Part shown: positions 22,798 through 31,433 of the stretch, in pieces
Numbering within the stretch: position 1 is the first letter of the stretch
How the letters are laid out: each line of letters starts with the position of its first letter
Source: Sphingomonas bacterium
Lineage (GTDB): Bacteria; Pseudomonadota; Alphaproteobacteria; Sphingomonadales; Sphingomonadaceae
Assembly: GCF_028292965.1 (NCBI RefSeq)
Contig: NZ_JAQGLG010000106.1
Coordinates: 1-38,274 of the forward strand
Reading direction: 5' to 3'
Length of the DNA: 38,274 bases
Program-made: the position numbers and the translations under genes
The notes under the pieces: generated by a model
The model's database searches: none
Seen by the model: only the letters and a program-made list of their open reading frames with translations
Told to the model about the DNA's origin: nothing

Positions 22798-23688
22798 GTG
22801 AGCTGGAGAGCCAATTCCGCTCTCGCCTTCCCCGTCGCCGTGCTCGGCATCGCCATCTTCTCGTCGATGGATGCGGTGATGAAGGGGCTGGTCATCGCGC
22901 TCGGCGCCTACGACACCTTATTGTGGCGGACGCTGGCGGGGGCGATCCTGACCGGGCTGATCTATCTGCCGCGGCGACGAGGCTGGCCATCGCGGGCGAC
23001 GATGCGCGTTCACCTGATCCGCGGCGCGGTGTCGGCGGTGATGGCGGTGACCTTTTTCTGGGGGCTGGCGCGGGTGCCGATGGCACAGGCCATCGCGCTG
23101 GCGTTCATCGCGCCGTTGCTCGCGCTGTTCGGCGCGGCCTTCGTGCTTAAGGAAAAAATCCCCCGCCGCGCGATCGTCGCCTCGCTGATCGCCTTTGCCG
23201 GGGTCGGCGTGATCATGCTTGGCCAGGCGGCGGCGGCGCCGTCGCCGGACCGGTTCCGCGGCACCGTCGCGATCCTCGTCTCGGCGGTGTGCTATGCCTA
23301 TAATATCGTGCTGATGCGTCAGCAGGCGCTGATCGCGGGGCCGAGTGAGGTGGCCTTTTTCCAGAGCGTGATCGTCGGCGCGATCCTCGCGCTCGCCGCG
23401 CCGTTCCTGCTGCATGTGCCCGATACGCGGCATGCGCCGATGATCCTGCTCGCAGCGCTGCTGGCGACTGTCTCGCTGCTGCTGCTCGCTTGGGCCTATG
23501 CGCGCGGCGAGGCCAATTATCTCGCGCCGACCGAATATACCGGCTTCATCTGGGCCGCGTTATGGGGCTGGGTGGTGTTCCACGAGGCCGTCGCGCCCTA
23601 CACGCTGGTCGGGGCGGCGATGATCATCACCGGATGCCTGATCGCCGCACGGCGGCGCGGGATCGAGAATGTGGAGGCGGCACTATGA
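22798..23688 (+). CDS. DMT-superfamily (EamA) transporter
   Basis: The protein has 296 residues from GTG 22798; GTG 22795 one codon earlier is equally possible. AAAAGGA at 22787-22793 begins directly after the repeat arm. Ten hydrophobic spans form two EamA repeats. The first begins FPVAVLGIAIFSSMDAVMKG and includes GLARVPMAQAIALAFIAPLL. The second begins FRGTVAILVSAVCYAYNIVL and includes NYLAPTEYTGFIWAALWGWVVFHE. Members export amino acids, nucleobases or other metabolites across the inner membrane. The substrate cannot be named. It starts a chain of four genes with one- to four-base overlaps (GNAT, SMR, TfoX-N). Confidence 0.87.
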   Translation: MSWRANSALAFPVAVLGIAIFSSMDAVMKGLVIALGAYDTLLWRTLAGAILTGLIYLPRRRGWPSRATMRVHLIRGAVSAVMAVTFFWGLARVPMAQAIALAFIAPLLALFGAAFVLKEKIPRRAIVASLIAFAGVGVIMLGQAAAAPSPDRFRGTVAILVSAVCYAYNIVLMRQQALIAGPSEVAFFQSVIVGAILALAAPFLLHVPDTRHAPMILLAALLATVSLLLLAWAYARGEANYLAPTEYTGFIWAALWGWVVFHEAVAPYTLVGAAMIITGCLIAARRRGIENVEAAL

Positions 23689-24167
23689 GTGTGACGATCA
23701 GGGACGCGGCGCCGGGCGATGTGGCGACGATCCTGCGCTTCATCCGCGAACTGGCCGAATTCGAGCGCGAGGCCGACAAGGTCGTCGCGACCGAGGCCTT
23801 GTTGCACGAAGCGATGTTCGGCGACCGCCCGGTAGCCGAGGCGGTGATCGCCGAGCGTGACAGCAGCGCGCTCGGCATGGCGCTGTTCTTTCACAATTTC
23901 TCGACCTGGACTGGGTGGAAGGGCCTGTATCTCGAGGATCTTTATGTCACGCCAGAGGCGCGCGGGTCGGGCGTCGGCGCGGCGTTGCTCAGGCATCTTG
24001 CCGGCATCGCGCTGGATCGCGGCTGTACACGGTTCGAATGGTCGGTGCTTGACTGGAACAAGCGCGCGATCGAGTTCTACCGCGCGATGGGGGCAGAGGC
24101 GATGAACGAATGGACCGTCAATCGCGTGTCGGGTGCGGCGCTGGCCAAGCTGGCGGGGCGCGGCTGA
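23685..24167 (+). CDS. GNAT-family N-acetyltransferase
   Basis: The protein has 160 residues from ATG 23685 in an ATGA overlap with the DMT gene. GGAGG at 23672-23676 gives good spacing. The single GNAT domain is closest to the diamine/spermidine acetyltransferase-like group: VTIRDAAPGDVATILRFIRE at the start, ALFFHNFSTWTGWKGLYLED in the middle, then the acetyl-CoA motif LYVTPEARGSGVGAALLRHL (R/Q-x-x-G-x-G/A form). WSVLDWNKRAIEFYRAMGA and MNEWTVNRVSG close the domain. It transfers an acetyl group from acetyl-CoA to an amine. The coupling to transporters suggests, but does not prove, handling of a small amine. Confidence 0.9.
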   Translation: MSVTIRDAAPGDVATILRFIRELAEFEREADKVVATEALLHEAMFGDRPVAEAVIAERDSSALGMALFFHNFSTWTGWKGLYLEDLYVTPEARGSGVGAALLRHLAGIALDRGCTRFEWSVLDWNKRAIEFYRAMGAEAMNEWTVNRVSGAALAKLAGRG

Positions 24168-24487
24168 TGGCGTGGTTGTGGCTGGTGATCGGCGGGTTGT
24201 TCGAGGTCGGTTTCACGACCTGCCTGCGGCACGTCGATGGTTTTCGCAATATACCCTGGACCCTCGGCTTCCTCGCCTCGGTTGCCTTGTCGATGGGCCT
24301 GCTCGAAGTCGCCTCGCGTTCGATCCCGATGGGCACGGCCTATACAGTTTGGGGCGGGATCGGGGCACTCGGTACGGTGATCGTCGGTATCGCCTGGTAT
24401 CAGGAGCCGGCCAGCTTGCCGAGGCTGCTGCTGATCCTGGGTGTGGTGGCGTGCATCGCCGGGCTCAAGCTGACGGCGGCGCGCTGA
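24167..24487 (+). CDS. Small multidrug resistance transporter, Gdx/SugE-like
   Basis: The protein has 106 residues. Its ATG shares one base with the GNAT stop (TGATG). Four spans fill the protein. The conserved membrane Glu is E13 in LVIGGLFEVGFTTCL. The third span reads GTAYTVWGGIGALGTVIVGI; the W-x-GIGA-x-G form resembles guanidinium exporters (Gdx, formerly SugE) more than EmrE. LPRLLLILGVVACIAGLKLT ends the protein. Members work as dual-topology dimers that exchange protons for guanidinium or quaternary amines. The downstream TfoX-N gene overlaps by one base. Confidence 0.9.
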   Translation: MAWLWLVIGGLFEVGFTTCLRHVDGFRNIPWTLGFLASVALSMGLLEVASRSIPMGTAYTVWGGIGALGTVIVGIAWYQEPASLPRLLLILGVVACIAGLKLTAAR

Positions 24488-24852
24488 TGGCGTTCGACCA
24501 GGGCCTGATCGAGTGGGTCGAGGAGGCGATGGCGCCGCTCGGCACGGTGTCGCTGCACAAGATGATGGGGGGCGCGACGCTCTATCTCGACGGCACGATC
24601 TTCGCGATCGCGGCGTCGGAAGGGCGGTTGTGGTTCAAGAGTGACGCGGAAAGCGACGCGATCTGGGACGCGGCCGGGTGCGAGCGTTTCGGCTATACCT
24701 TTCCCGATGGGAAGATCGGGTCGATGAACTACCGGCTCGCGCCCGAGGACGTCTATGACGATCCGGACGCGCTGCGCGAATGGGCATCGCTCGGCGTGGC
24801 GGCCGGGCTCAGGGCGCCCGTGAAAAAGCGCGCGGCCAAAAAGAGCCGATAA
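24487..24852 (+). CDS. TfoX/Sxy N-terminal domain protein
   Basis: The protein has 121 residues starting in a TGATG overlap with the SMR gene. It contains only the TfoX/Sxy N-terminal domain: LIEWVEEAMAPLGTVSLHKM, MGGATLYLDGTIFAIAASEG, LWFKSDAES and FGYTFPDGKIGSMNYRLAPE with DDPDALREWA. The C-terminal TfoX domain that acts in competence control of gammaproteobacteria is absent. A basic tail (PVKKRAAKKSR) ends the protein. The function of single-domain members is unknown. The last 44 bases overlap the 3' end of the convergent frameshifted membrane-protein gene. Confidence 0.88.
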   Translation: MAFDQGLIEWVEEAMAPLGTVSLHKMMGGATLYLDGTIFAIAASEGRLWFKSDAESDAIWDAAGCERFGYTFPDGKIGSMNYRLAPEDVYDDPDALREWASLGVAAGLRAPVKKRAAKKSR

Positions 24853-25494
24853 GCGCGGCGACGAGCAGCGCGGTCCAGCTCCAGCGATAACCCTGCATCA
24901 GCGCGGGGGCGTGCATGTTGGTCGCGATCAATGCGCCGGAAAACAGGCTGCCACCGATCACCGGAACCGCGACCACCATGCCCGGCCGGCGATCGCGCAC
25001 CATCAGCCACCCAATCAGCAGCGCGCCGAGCGCGAGCAGGGCGAACTTGGCGCGTACCTCGCCATAGAGCAAAGCGATCAGCGTCGGGCTGCCGGGCAGG
25101 TCGCGCAGGATGGCATAGAGCAGACCGCCCTCGATTTCATCGAGCAGCCCGGCGCCGAGTATGATGAGAATCGCGGCGCGGGCGAGGCGCGGTGCCGGGT
25201 GCCGCAACGCGAACGCGGCAAGGGCGAGGAAGGCGGTGTAGCTCGGGATGAACGCCAGCCCGTCGAGCCACAGGCCTTGATCTGCGCCGCGATCAGCGTC
25301 TCGCGGCAGGCGCCCGTGCCGAAGATCGTGGCGACCTCGGCCGGGCTGCGCGCCAGTTCGAAGGCAATGATCGACCCGAGTCCGCCGGTCGGGCCGCAGG
25401 GCGTGAGCCCCGCAATCCAGCCGAAGGCGGTCGAGGCGACCGTCGTGACGATGCCGGCCAGCGCACACCAGCGCCAGGCGGCACGTGGGCTCAG
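24809..25494 (-). pseudogene. Frameshifted multi-span membrane protein gene
   Basis: Two minus-strand frames together encode one membrane protein. The upstream part (to about 25270) reads WCALAGIVTTVASTAFGWIA, PCGPTGGLGSIIAFELARSP and CRETLIAAQIK. The downstream part begins LWLDGLAFIPSYTAFLALAA, continues with LARAAILIILGAGLLDEIEG and FALLALGALLIGWLMV, and ends FWPRAFSRAP at TGA 24809-24811. The frames join near AAGGCCTG at about 25270-25280, consistent with loss of one base. No ATG, GTG or TTG fits the first frame; a CTG at 25494 overlapping the ppa stop is the only evident start, so the 5' end is unsure. It follows ppa directly. Either a recent pseudogene or a sequencing error. The family was not recognised. 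Confidence 0.65.
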
Positions 25495-26027
25495 AACTTG
25501 GCTGCCTGCGCGGCTGCGATCGCCTCGACGACGATGCGGCGCGCTTCCTCGGCATCGCCCCAGCTGCCGATCCGCACCCATTTCTGGGGCTCAAGATCCT
25601 TATAGTGGGTGAAGAAATGCTCGATCTGCGCAAGCACGATCGAGGGCAGGTCCTGCCGCTCGCCGACGTCGGAATAATAAGGGAAGGTGGTGTCGACCGG
25701 CACGGTGATCAGCTTCTCGTCGCCGCCGGCCTCGTCTTCGAGCTTGAGCACGCCGATCGGGCGGACGCGCACGACGCAGCCCGGGATGAACGGCGAGCGC
25801 GCGATGACCAGCGCATCGAGCGGATCGCCGTCGGGCGACAAGGTGTGGGGCACGAAGCCGTAATTGGCCGGGTAGCGCATCGGCGTGTGCAGGATGCGGT
25901 CGACGAACAGCGCGCCCGACTTCTTGTCGAACTCGTACTTCACCGGTTCGCCGCCGACCGGCACTTCGATGATGACGTTGAGGCTCTCGGGCGGATTGTC
26001 GCCGACGGGGATCAGGTCGATATTCAT
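25491..26027 (-). CDS. ppa: Inorganic pyrophosphatase
   Basis: The protein has 178 residues, the standard length of bacterial family I soluble pyrophosphatases. It hydrolyses PPi from biosynthesis to phosphate with Mg2+ in the cytoplasm. Motifs are VIIEVPVGGEPVKYEFDKKS near the start, LHTPMRYPANYGFVPHTLS, the catalytic signature DGDPLDALVI with its Asp cluster, CVVRVRPIGVLKLEDEAGGD with EKLI, and IEHFFTHYKDLEPQKWVRIG. It starts about 87 bases after the M61 peptidase stop, with a strong GC hairpin between them, and its stop abuts the frameshifted membrane gene. Confidence 0.97.
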   Translation of the reverse strand: MNIDLIPVGDNPPESLNVIIEVPVGGEPVKYEFDKKSGALFVDRILHTPMRYPANYGFVPHTLSPDGDPLDALVIARSPFIPGCVVRVRPIGVLKLEDEAGGDEKLITVPVDTTFPYYSDVGERQDLPSIVLAQIEHFFTHYKDLEPQKWVRIGSWGDAEEARRIVVEAIAAAQAAKF

Positions 26028-26048
26028 GAATGTGGCTCTGGTCTGCCG

Positions 26049-26076
26049 AGCCCCCGGCCTGTCGCGGCCGGGGGCT
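26049..26076 (-). terminator. Strong GC hairpin between the M61 peptidase gene and ppa
   Basis: AGCCCCCGGCC (26049-26059) and GGCCGGGGGCT (26066-26076) form a perfect 11-bp stem with a six-base loop. There is no T-run on either side, so it is not a canonical intrinsic terminator. It may slow or stop transcription from the upstream peptidase gene or protect its 3' end. Confidence 0.5.
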
Positions 26077-26114
26077 GCGAGCAGGTCAGGATGCGCGGTG
26101 GTGGGTGGCCCCTC

Positions 26115-28028
26115 TCACTTCGCCGCCAGCAATCGGTCGAGACCCGTCTCGCCGGTGCCGATCTTTTCGAGGTGCGGATAGCGCGGCCCGCCATGATAGT
26201 CGATGGCGATATCGCGCAGCCGGTCGCCCGACTTGACCAGCAGGCGGATTGGCTCGCGGCTGTCCTTAGCCTGGACGATCGCGGCCTTCATTCGCTCGTC
26301 GCTATAGGTCATGCCGTTCACGCCCATGATCGTGTCGCCGATCGTCAGGCCCTGCTTGAACGCAGCGCCATCCCACAGCACATTGCTCAGCTCGCCCGAG
26401 GCACCGACGACGAAACCGACCGAATAGGTGAAATCCGCGATCTTGCGCGTCTTCTCGTTCTGCTTGAAGGTCGGTGCTGGCGTGTCGGTATAGATCAGGC
26501 GGTAGCCATTGCGCGTCAGGCCGGTGAGCGGGGCACCCTCAGCATGTTCGGTCAGGCGCGTGGTGAGCAGCTTCTTCCAGTCATAGGGCACGATGCCGTT
26601 GAGCGTCGCCGCGACATCGTCGAGCGTATAGGTCACCTCACCCCAGTCGCCGTCGTTGATGCCGAAGAACGCCCTGGCAAAGTCGTCGATCGACTTCGTG
26701 CCGCCGGATTTCTCGCGCAGCAGCGAATCGACCTCGAGCCACACGAGCTGGCCTTCGGAATAATAATCCTCGGCGCGCTGCCAGCTGGTCCAGCCTTTCG
26801 GCCGGCGTGACGAGATGACCGGGTCGTTGGTGGTATCGACCAGGTCGCGCCAGTGACGCGCCGGGTTGGTGTCGTAGAACGCCGCGGTGGCGGCGATCTG
26901 GTCGAGCGTATCCTGCTTCGTCACCAGGCCCGAACGTGCCTGCAGCACATAGCCCCAGAATTGCGTCTGGCCTTCGTACACCCACAGCAGCGAGTCGCGC
27001 ATCGGCACGTTGAAGGTTGGCGTCCACAGATCGGCGCCGCGGCGGAACTTGCCGTCCCAGCTATGGGTGAACTCATGCGGCAGGAGGTTGCGCGAGCCGG
27101 TGCTGGTGTCCCATTCGGTAAAATAGCCCGGACGCGTGCCGTCTTCCGAGCTGCGGTGATGCTCCAGGCCGATGCCGCCGAGCTGGTCACTGATCGAGAA
27201 GAGGAAGTGGTAATGGTCGTAATGCTGCGCGCCGAACGCCTTCACAGCCTGTTCGACCAAGCGAGTATGCGCGGCAAGTTGCTCGGGCTTGGCGGCGAGT
27301 TGGTCGGGGGTGTCGGCGCAGGTGTCGAGCGTGACGCGGGGGGTCAGCTCGAACGCCTTGCAGTAACGCCCGGCGAGGATCGGCGAATCGACCAGCACTT
27401 CATAATTCGTCGTCTCATAGGCATAGGTCGAGCCCGTCGCCTTTGACGGCAGGCCGCTAGCCGCAGTGAAGCCGTCGGGATATTTCACCGTCATCTTCAC
27501 CGGAATCTGGCGGGTGAAATAGCCGGCCGGATAGAGGCTCATCGAATTGGGCTGAAGCCGCAGCATCGCCGGGCTGGTGACGATCGAGCCCTGGTCGCTC
27601 TTGGTGGCGGAGATGAATTGCAGATCGATGTCGAGCTGGCGCGCCCCCGCCGGTACGTCGATATGGTAGGAATAGACTTCGACCGGATCGCGCGTCCAGG
27701 CGAGTTCCTTGCCACCGGCGCGGATGTGCAGGCCGGCCAGCTTGTCGAGTTCGCCGCGGGGGGAATGCGCGCCCGGTAGCCATTTGGTGAACTGGAGCAC
27801 CACGTGACCGCCGCCTTTTACCGGCAGCGTCTCATGCGTGGTGAAGATGCCGCGTTCGACATCGGTCGCGTCGATGTCGAGCGTCATGGTGCCGGGATAG
27901 GGGATGTCGCGCGGCGCCGGGATCGTGTCGAGATAGGGCAAAGGCTGGGGCTTGGAGTTCTCGGCCAGCACCGGAGTGACCATGGCTGCAGATGAAAGCA
28001 GCAGGGCGGCAAACAGCTTCACGTTCAT
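26115..28028 (-). CDS. M61-family metallopeptidase with PDZ domain
   Basis: The protein has 637 residues from ATG 28028 (MNVKLFAALLLSSAAMVTPV), with GGGG six to eight bases upstream. An ATG at 28040 is an alternative. Signal peptide cleavage after VLA is likely. The N-terminal beta domain (about 30-230) is followed by the catalytic domain. HEFTH is at residues 318-322 in LLPHEFTHSWDGKFRRGADL, and the third zinc ligand E352 lies in LLWVYEGQTQFWG, the YEG-x-T-x-FWG block of the family. A PDZ domain is near residues 520-610 (GASGELSNVLWDGAAFKQGL, IGDTIMGVNG). Glycyl aminopeptidases of this family act in the periplasm with broad specificity. It is transcribed from the same strand as DUF1345 upstream. 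Confidence 0.92.
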   Translation of the reverse strand: MNVKLFAALLLSSAAMVTPVLAENSKPQPLPYLDTIPAPRDIPYPGTMTLDIDATDVERGIFTTHETLPVKGGGHVVLQFTKWLPGAHSPRGELDKLAGLHIRAGGKELAWTRDPVEVYSYHIDVPAGARQLDIDLQFISATKSDQGSIVTSPAMLRLQPNSMSLYPAGYFTRQIPVKMTVKYPDGFTAASGLPSKATGSTYAYETTNYEVLVDSPILAGRYCKAFELTPRVTLDTCADTPDQLAAKPEQLAAHTRLVEQAVKAFGAQHYDHYHFLFSISDQLGGIGLEHHRSSEDGTRPGYFTEWDTSTGSRNLLPHEFTHSWDGKFRRGADLWTPTFNVPMRDSLLWVYEGQTQFWGYVLQARSGLVTKQDTLDQIAATAAFYDTNPARHWRDLVDTTNDPVISSRRPKGWTSWQRAEDYYSEGQLVWLEVDSLLREKSGGTKSIDDFARAFFGINDGDWGEVTYTLDDVAATLNGIVPYDWKKLLTTRLTEHAEGAPLTGLTRNGYRLIYTDTPAPTFKQNEKTRKIADFTYSVGFVVGASGELSNVLWDGAAFKQGLTIGDTIMGVNGMTYSDERMKAAIVQAKDSREPIRLLVKSGDRLRDIAIDYHGGPRYPHLEKIGTGETGLDRLLAAK

Positions 28029-28113
28029 CGAAGACCCCATTTTTTGAATAAAGCTAAGGGTGGTTTAGGCGCGCATTACACGCGCGTCCACACGTCCACT
28101 TCGGTCTTTTTCC

Positions 28114-28746
28114 TCAGCCCCCGCCCAGCGAGTTGATCGTGAAAGCCAGCACGCCGAGGTTGAACACAAAGGCCGCAAGGCACTGGCCCAGCGAGACCAG
28201 ACGCATCGTCCTCGAGGAAATCTCCACGTCGCTGGTCTGGAAGGTCATGCCGAGCGTGAAGCTGAAATAGATGAAGTCCCAATAATCCGGTTCGGCGCAT
28301 TTGGGGAATTCGAGTCCGCCTTTGTCGTTCCCGTCGCCATCGCAATCCGAGTAGAAAAGGTGCGCGTAATGCAACGCGTAGATGATGTTGGAGAACAGCC
28401 AAGACAGCACCAGCGTGGCGATGACCAGCGCGATGATCTTGAGATCGCTCTTGTTCTGCAACTCCTTGGCCACTGCGATGAGAATGACGAGCATCGTCAC
28501 GCCGGTAATGCCGAGCAGCACGGTGCGGTTGGCATCGTTGGTGACGGCGGCCTCGCGCATCTGATCGGCGGTGCCCTTTTTATGCAGCGGCCAGATCAGG
28601 ATCAGGAACAGGGCGGCGGCGACGTCGAACGCGGCCATCACGCCGCGTCCCCAGCCGAGCGACGGGATCGCCACGAACAGGCCGATGATGAAGACGACGA
28701 CGAAGGTCACGAAGCGTGGCGGGCCGATCTTCTTCCCGAGGTGCAT
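28114..28746 (-). CDS. DUF1345 membrane protein
   Basis: The protein has 210 residues from ATG 28746 ([20 protein letters not shown]). The open frame further upstream runs into the hisS start region and was not used. Five hydrophobic segments are visible: [75 protein letters not shown] and the last, [20 protein letters not shown]. The conserved [20 protein letters not shown] with ISSRTMR before the last span is characteristic of DUF1345. The arrangement resembles the pore region of small ion channels, but the function is not established. A Cys/Asp/Gly-rich loop ([12 protein letters not shown]) precedes that motif. It is divergent from hisS by 112 bp. Confidence 0.85.
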   Translation of the reverse strand: MHLGKKIGPPRFVTFVVVFIIGLFVAIPSLGWGRGVMAAFDVAAALFLILIWPLHKKGTADQMREAAVTNDANRTVLLGITGVTMLVILIAVAKELQNKSDLKIIALVIATLVLSWLFSNIIYALHYAHLFYSDCDGDGNDKGGLEFPKCAEPDYWDFIYFSFTLGMTFQTSDVEISSRTMRLVSLGQCLAAFVFNLGVLAFTINSLGGG

Positions 28747-28858
28747 GTTCAAAAGCCGTTTCCCCGCGCTGTTCTTCGCCCTTTCCGGCAAGAGCGGGAA
28801 GGGATTTGCACGTGGTGCTAGCGCTTGGGCGGTGTCTCTACTAGAGAGCGCCGCCAAT

Positions 28859-30232
28859 ATGGCGCGTATAGAGACACCACGCCGCATCCGCGGCACCCAG
28901 GACATTTTCGGTGAGGAGCAACGGCGCTTCGCGCGCGTGCTGGAGGCGTTCGAGTATGTGCGGCGGCTCTACGCCTTTCAGCGCGTCGACATTCCGGTGT
29001 TCGAGGACACCCAGGTGTTCGCCCGCTCGATCGGCGAGACCACCGATGTGGTGTCGAAGGAGATGTACACCTTCCCCGATCGCGGCGGCGATTCGCTGAC
29101 GCTGCGGCCGGAATTCACCGCCGGCATCTGCCGCGCCTATTTGACCGAGGGCTGGCAGCAATATGCGCCCCTCAAAGTGGCAACGGCCGGCCCGGTGTTC
29201 CGTTACGAGCGCCCGCAAAAGGGTCGCTTCCGCCAGTTCCACCAGATCGATGCCGAGATCATCGGCGCGGCCGAGCCGGCGGCGGATGTCGAACTGCTGG
29301 TGTTGGCCGACCAGTTGCTGCGCGAGCTCGGCATCTCCGAGGGCGTGACGTTGCAGCTCAACACGCTGGGCGATGCCGAGACGCGCGACGCCTGGCGTGC
29401 CGCGCTGGTGGCGCATTTCGAGGGGCATCGTGGCGAGCTGTCGGAAGACAGCGTCACGCGGCTCGACAAGAATCCGCTGCGCATCCTCGACAGCAAGGAT
29501 CCGCGCGACCGGCCGATCGCCGATGCCGCGCCGGATATCGATGCCTATCTGACCCCAGAGGCGCGGGCCTTTTTCGATGCGGTGACGGCGGGGCTCGATG
29601 CGGCCGGCGTCGCCTGGACGCGCAATGCGCGGCTGGTGCGTGGGCTGGATTATTATCGTCACACCGCGTTCGAGTTCGTCACCGACCGGCTGGGTTCGCA
29701 AGGGACCGTGCTGGCCGGCGGGCGTTATGACGGGCTGATCGGTTCGCTCGGCGGGAACGAGACGCCGGGTGTCGGCTGGGCGGCGGGCGTCGAGCGGCTG
29801 GCGATGCTGATCGAGGCGCCCCAGGAAGACGTGGTCCAATACGCGATCATTCCAGAGAATAGCGAGTCAGAGGCTCTGGTGTGGCGCCTAACTCGGCTGA
29901 TTCGTGAGACGCGATCACCTCACTTCTTGAGGCCGACGACGCGCGTCGCCCAGTTTAACGGACTCAAATATAAGAAAGCTTGGGAAAAGGCGGCTAAAAT
30001 TTCCGCGTTAGTGATAATTGTTGATGGCAGCCTGCGGGACGATACCAAGCTTGGTGCGGTCCGCTTTGGAGTAGGTAAGTACGGTGTTGGCGGGATGGCA
30101 ATGTCGGACATCGCCGATATATTTATTGCTGGTGGCTTAGATGTTGAGTGCAAAGGGGAGAGCGTGTTGCCCGACGGCACGAAATATATGGTGCCGGGCC
30201 AGTCATACCTGCTGCTTCACGAAAAAATTTGA
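28859..30232 (+). CDS. hisS: Histidine-tRNA ligase with atypical C-terminal domain
   Basis: The protein has 457 residues from ATG 28859, about 30-40 more than usual. HisRS joins histidine to tRNA-His. The class II core (1-about 322) is standard: [36 protein letters not shown] (motif 2 region), [12 protein letters not shown], HisA motif [10 protein letters not shown] at 259-268, HisB motif [10 protein letters not shown] at 286-295, and motif 3 [14 protein letters not shown]. From about residue 325 the text changes: [20 protein letters not shown] and [20 protein letters not shown] only loosely follow the usual anticodon-binding fold, and about 40 further residues follow. Base composition drops to 125 of 240 G+C (52%) at 29941-30180 against about 65% in the core. 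It ends in a TGATG overlap with prfA. The core is certain; the tail may come from recombination. Confidence 0.9.
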   Translation: MARIETPRRIRGTQDIFGEEQRRFARVLEAFEYVRRLYAFQRVDIPVFEDTQVFARSIGETTDVVSKEMYTFPDRGGDSLTLRPEFTAGICRAYLTEGWQQYAPLKVATAGPVFRYERPQKGRFRQFHQIDAEIIGAAEPAADVELLVLADQLLRELGISEGVTLQLNTLGDAETRDAWRAALVAHFEGHRGELSEDSVTRLDKNPLRILDSKDPRDRPIADAAPDIDAYLTPEARAFFDAVTAGLDAAGVAWTRNARLVRGLDYYRHTAFEFVTDRLGSQGTVLAGGRYDGLIGSLGGNETPGVGWAAGVERLAMLIEAPQEDVVQYAIIPENSESEALVWRLTRLIRETRSPHFLRPTTRVAQFNGLKYKKAWEKAAKISALVIIVDGSLRDDTKLGAVRFGVGKYGVGGMAMSDIADIFIAGGLDVECKGESVLPDGTKYMVPGQSYLLLHEKI

Positions 30233-31308
30233 TGACCCGCATCTCCGCTGACCGGATTGCGCAGATCGAGGCGCGGCGCGACGAGTTGCAGGCGCTGATG
30301 GCGACCGGCGAGCTCGCGTCCGACCGCTTCGTCGCGGTGTCGAAGGAATATGCCGAACTCGAGCCGGTGGCGCGTGCCGCGGGCGAGGTGCGGCGGCTCC
30401 GCGCCGAGGCCGAGAGCCTGATGCATATGACGCATGATGCGGATGACGAGCTGCGCCATATGGCCGAGGAAGAGCTGCACGATAACCGTGCCGCGCTGGA
30501 GAGCGCCGACCGTGCGCTGGCGCTGGCGCTGCTACCGCGCGACGCCGCCGACGAGCGCGCAGCGATGCTTGAAATTCGTGCCGGCACGGGCGGCGATGAG
30601 GCGGCGTTGTTTGCCGGCGACCTGCTGCGCATGTATCAGCGCTATGCCGACAATCAGGGCTGGCGGGTCGAACTGATCTCGGCCAGCGCGGCGGAGATGG
30701 GCGGCTATAAGGAAGTGGTTGCTTCGGTCGAGGGCAAGGGCGTGTTCGCCAGGCTGAAGTTCGAGAGCGGGGTGCACCGCGTGCAGCGCGTGCCGGTAAC
30801 CGAGAGCGGCGGGCGCATCCACACCTCGGCGGCGACGGTCGCGGTGCTGCCCGAGGCGGAGGAGGTCGACGTCCAGATCGACGAGGCCCGGGACCTGCGC
30901 ATCGATATCTTTCGCTCGTCGGGACCGGGCGGTCAGTCGGTCAACACCACCGATTCGGCGGTGCGCATCGTCCATATCCCGTCCGGGCTGGTGGTGATCC
31001 AGCAGGACGAGAAATCGCAGCACAAGAACAAGGCCAAGGCGCTGAAGGTGCTGCGCACGCGACTCTATGAGGCCGAGCGCGAACGACTCCACGCCGCACG
31101 GGCGGGTGCGCGGAAGTCGATGGTTGGTTCGGGCGATCGCTCGGAGCGGATCCGGACTTATAATTTCCCGCAAGGGCGGGTGACCGATCACCGCATCAAC
31201 CTGACGCTGCACCGGTTGCCAGAGATTCTCGAGGGCGAGATGGACGAACTGCTCGGTGCGTTGATCTCGGAGGACGAAGCCGAGCGACTGGCGAGCCTGG
31301 ATGCCTGA
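30232..31308 (+). CDS. prfA: Peptide chain release factor 1
   Basis: The protein has 358 residues from ATG 30232, sharing one base with the hisS stop. RF1 reads UAA and UAG and triggers peptide release on the ribosome. The GGQ motif is at 233-235 in [18 protein letters not shown]; its Gln is the residue modified by PrmC, encoded directly downstream. [20 protein letters not shown] starts the core, and the codon-recognition loop region [20 protein letters not shown] precedes it in space. The C-terminus [20 protein letters not shown] is typical. The stop lies at the edge of a palindromic repeat that separates it from prmC. Confidence 0.97.
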   Translation: MTRISADRIAQIEARRDELQALMATGELASDRFVAVSKEYAELEPVARAAGEVRRLRAEAESLMHMTHDADDELRHMAEEELHDNRAALESADRALALALLPRDAADERAAMLEIRAGTGGDEAALFAGDLLRMYQRYADNQGWRVELISASAAEMGGYKEVVASVEGKGVFARLKFESGVHRVQRVPVTESGGRIHTSAATVAVLPEAEEVDVQIDEARDLRIDIFRSSGPGGQSVNTTDSAVRIVHIPSGLVVIQQDEKSQHKNKAKALKVLRTRLYEAERERLHAARAGARKSMVGSGDRSERIRTYNFPQGRVTDHRINLTLHRLPEILEGEMDELLGALISEDEAERLASLDA

Positions 31309-31433
31309 CTTCTCCCCCTCCCGCCTGCGGGAGGGGGCCGGGGGGTGGGCTACCGGCCTGCCTCGGACGGATCGTTCGCGGTGAGCGCGAGCCCACCCCC
31401 AACCCCTCCCGCAAGCGGGAGGGGGGTAAGAAG
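31309..31433. repeat. Palindromic repeat between prfA and prmC, partly translated
   Basis: The left arm 31309-31351 and right arm 31390-31433 are imperfect inverted copies built on CTCCCGCCTGCGGGAG and CTCCCGCAAGCGGGAG, followed inward by GGGTGGGCT and AGCCCACCC. The centre of about 38 bases is unrelated. It has the same general design as the element at 13461-13596. Both possible start codons of prmC (GTG 31345 and GTG 31381) lie inside it, so its right arm is read as protein. Confidence 0.8.

Noticed and set aside
29830..30232. Insertion sequence or prophage remnant as the source of the low-GC hisS end
   Set aside because: No transposase, integrase, terminal repeats or target duplication was seen; the segment stays in frame with hisS, so recombination fits better than insertion.
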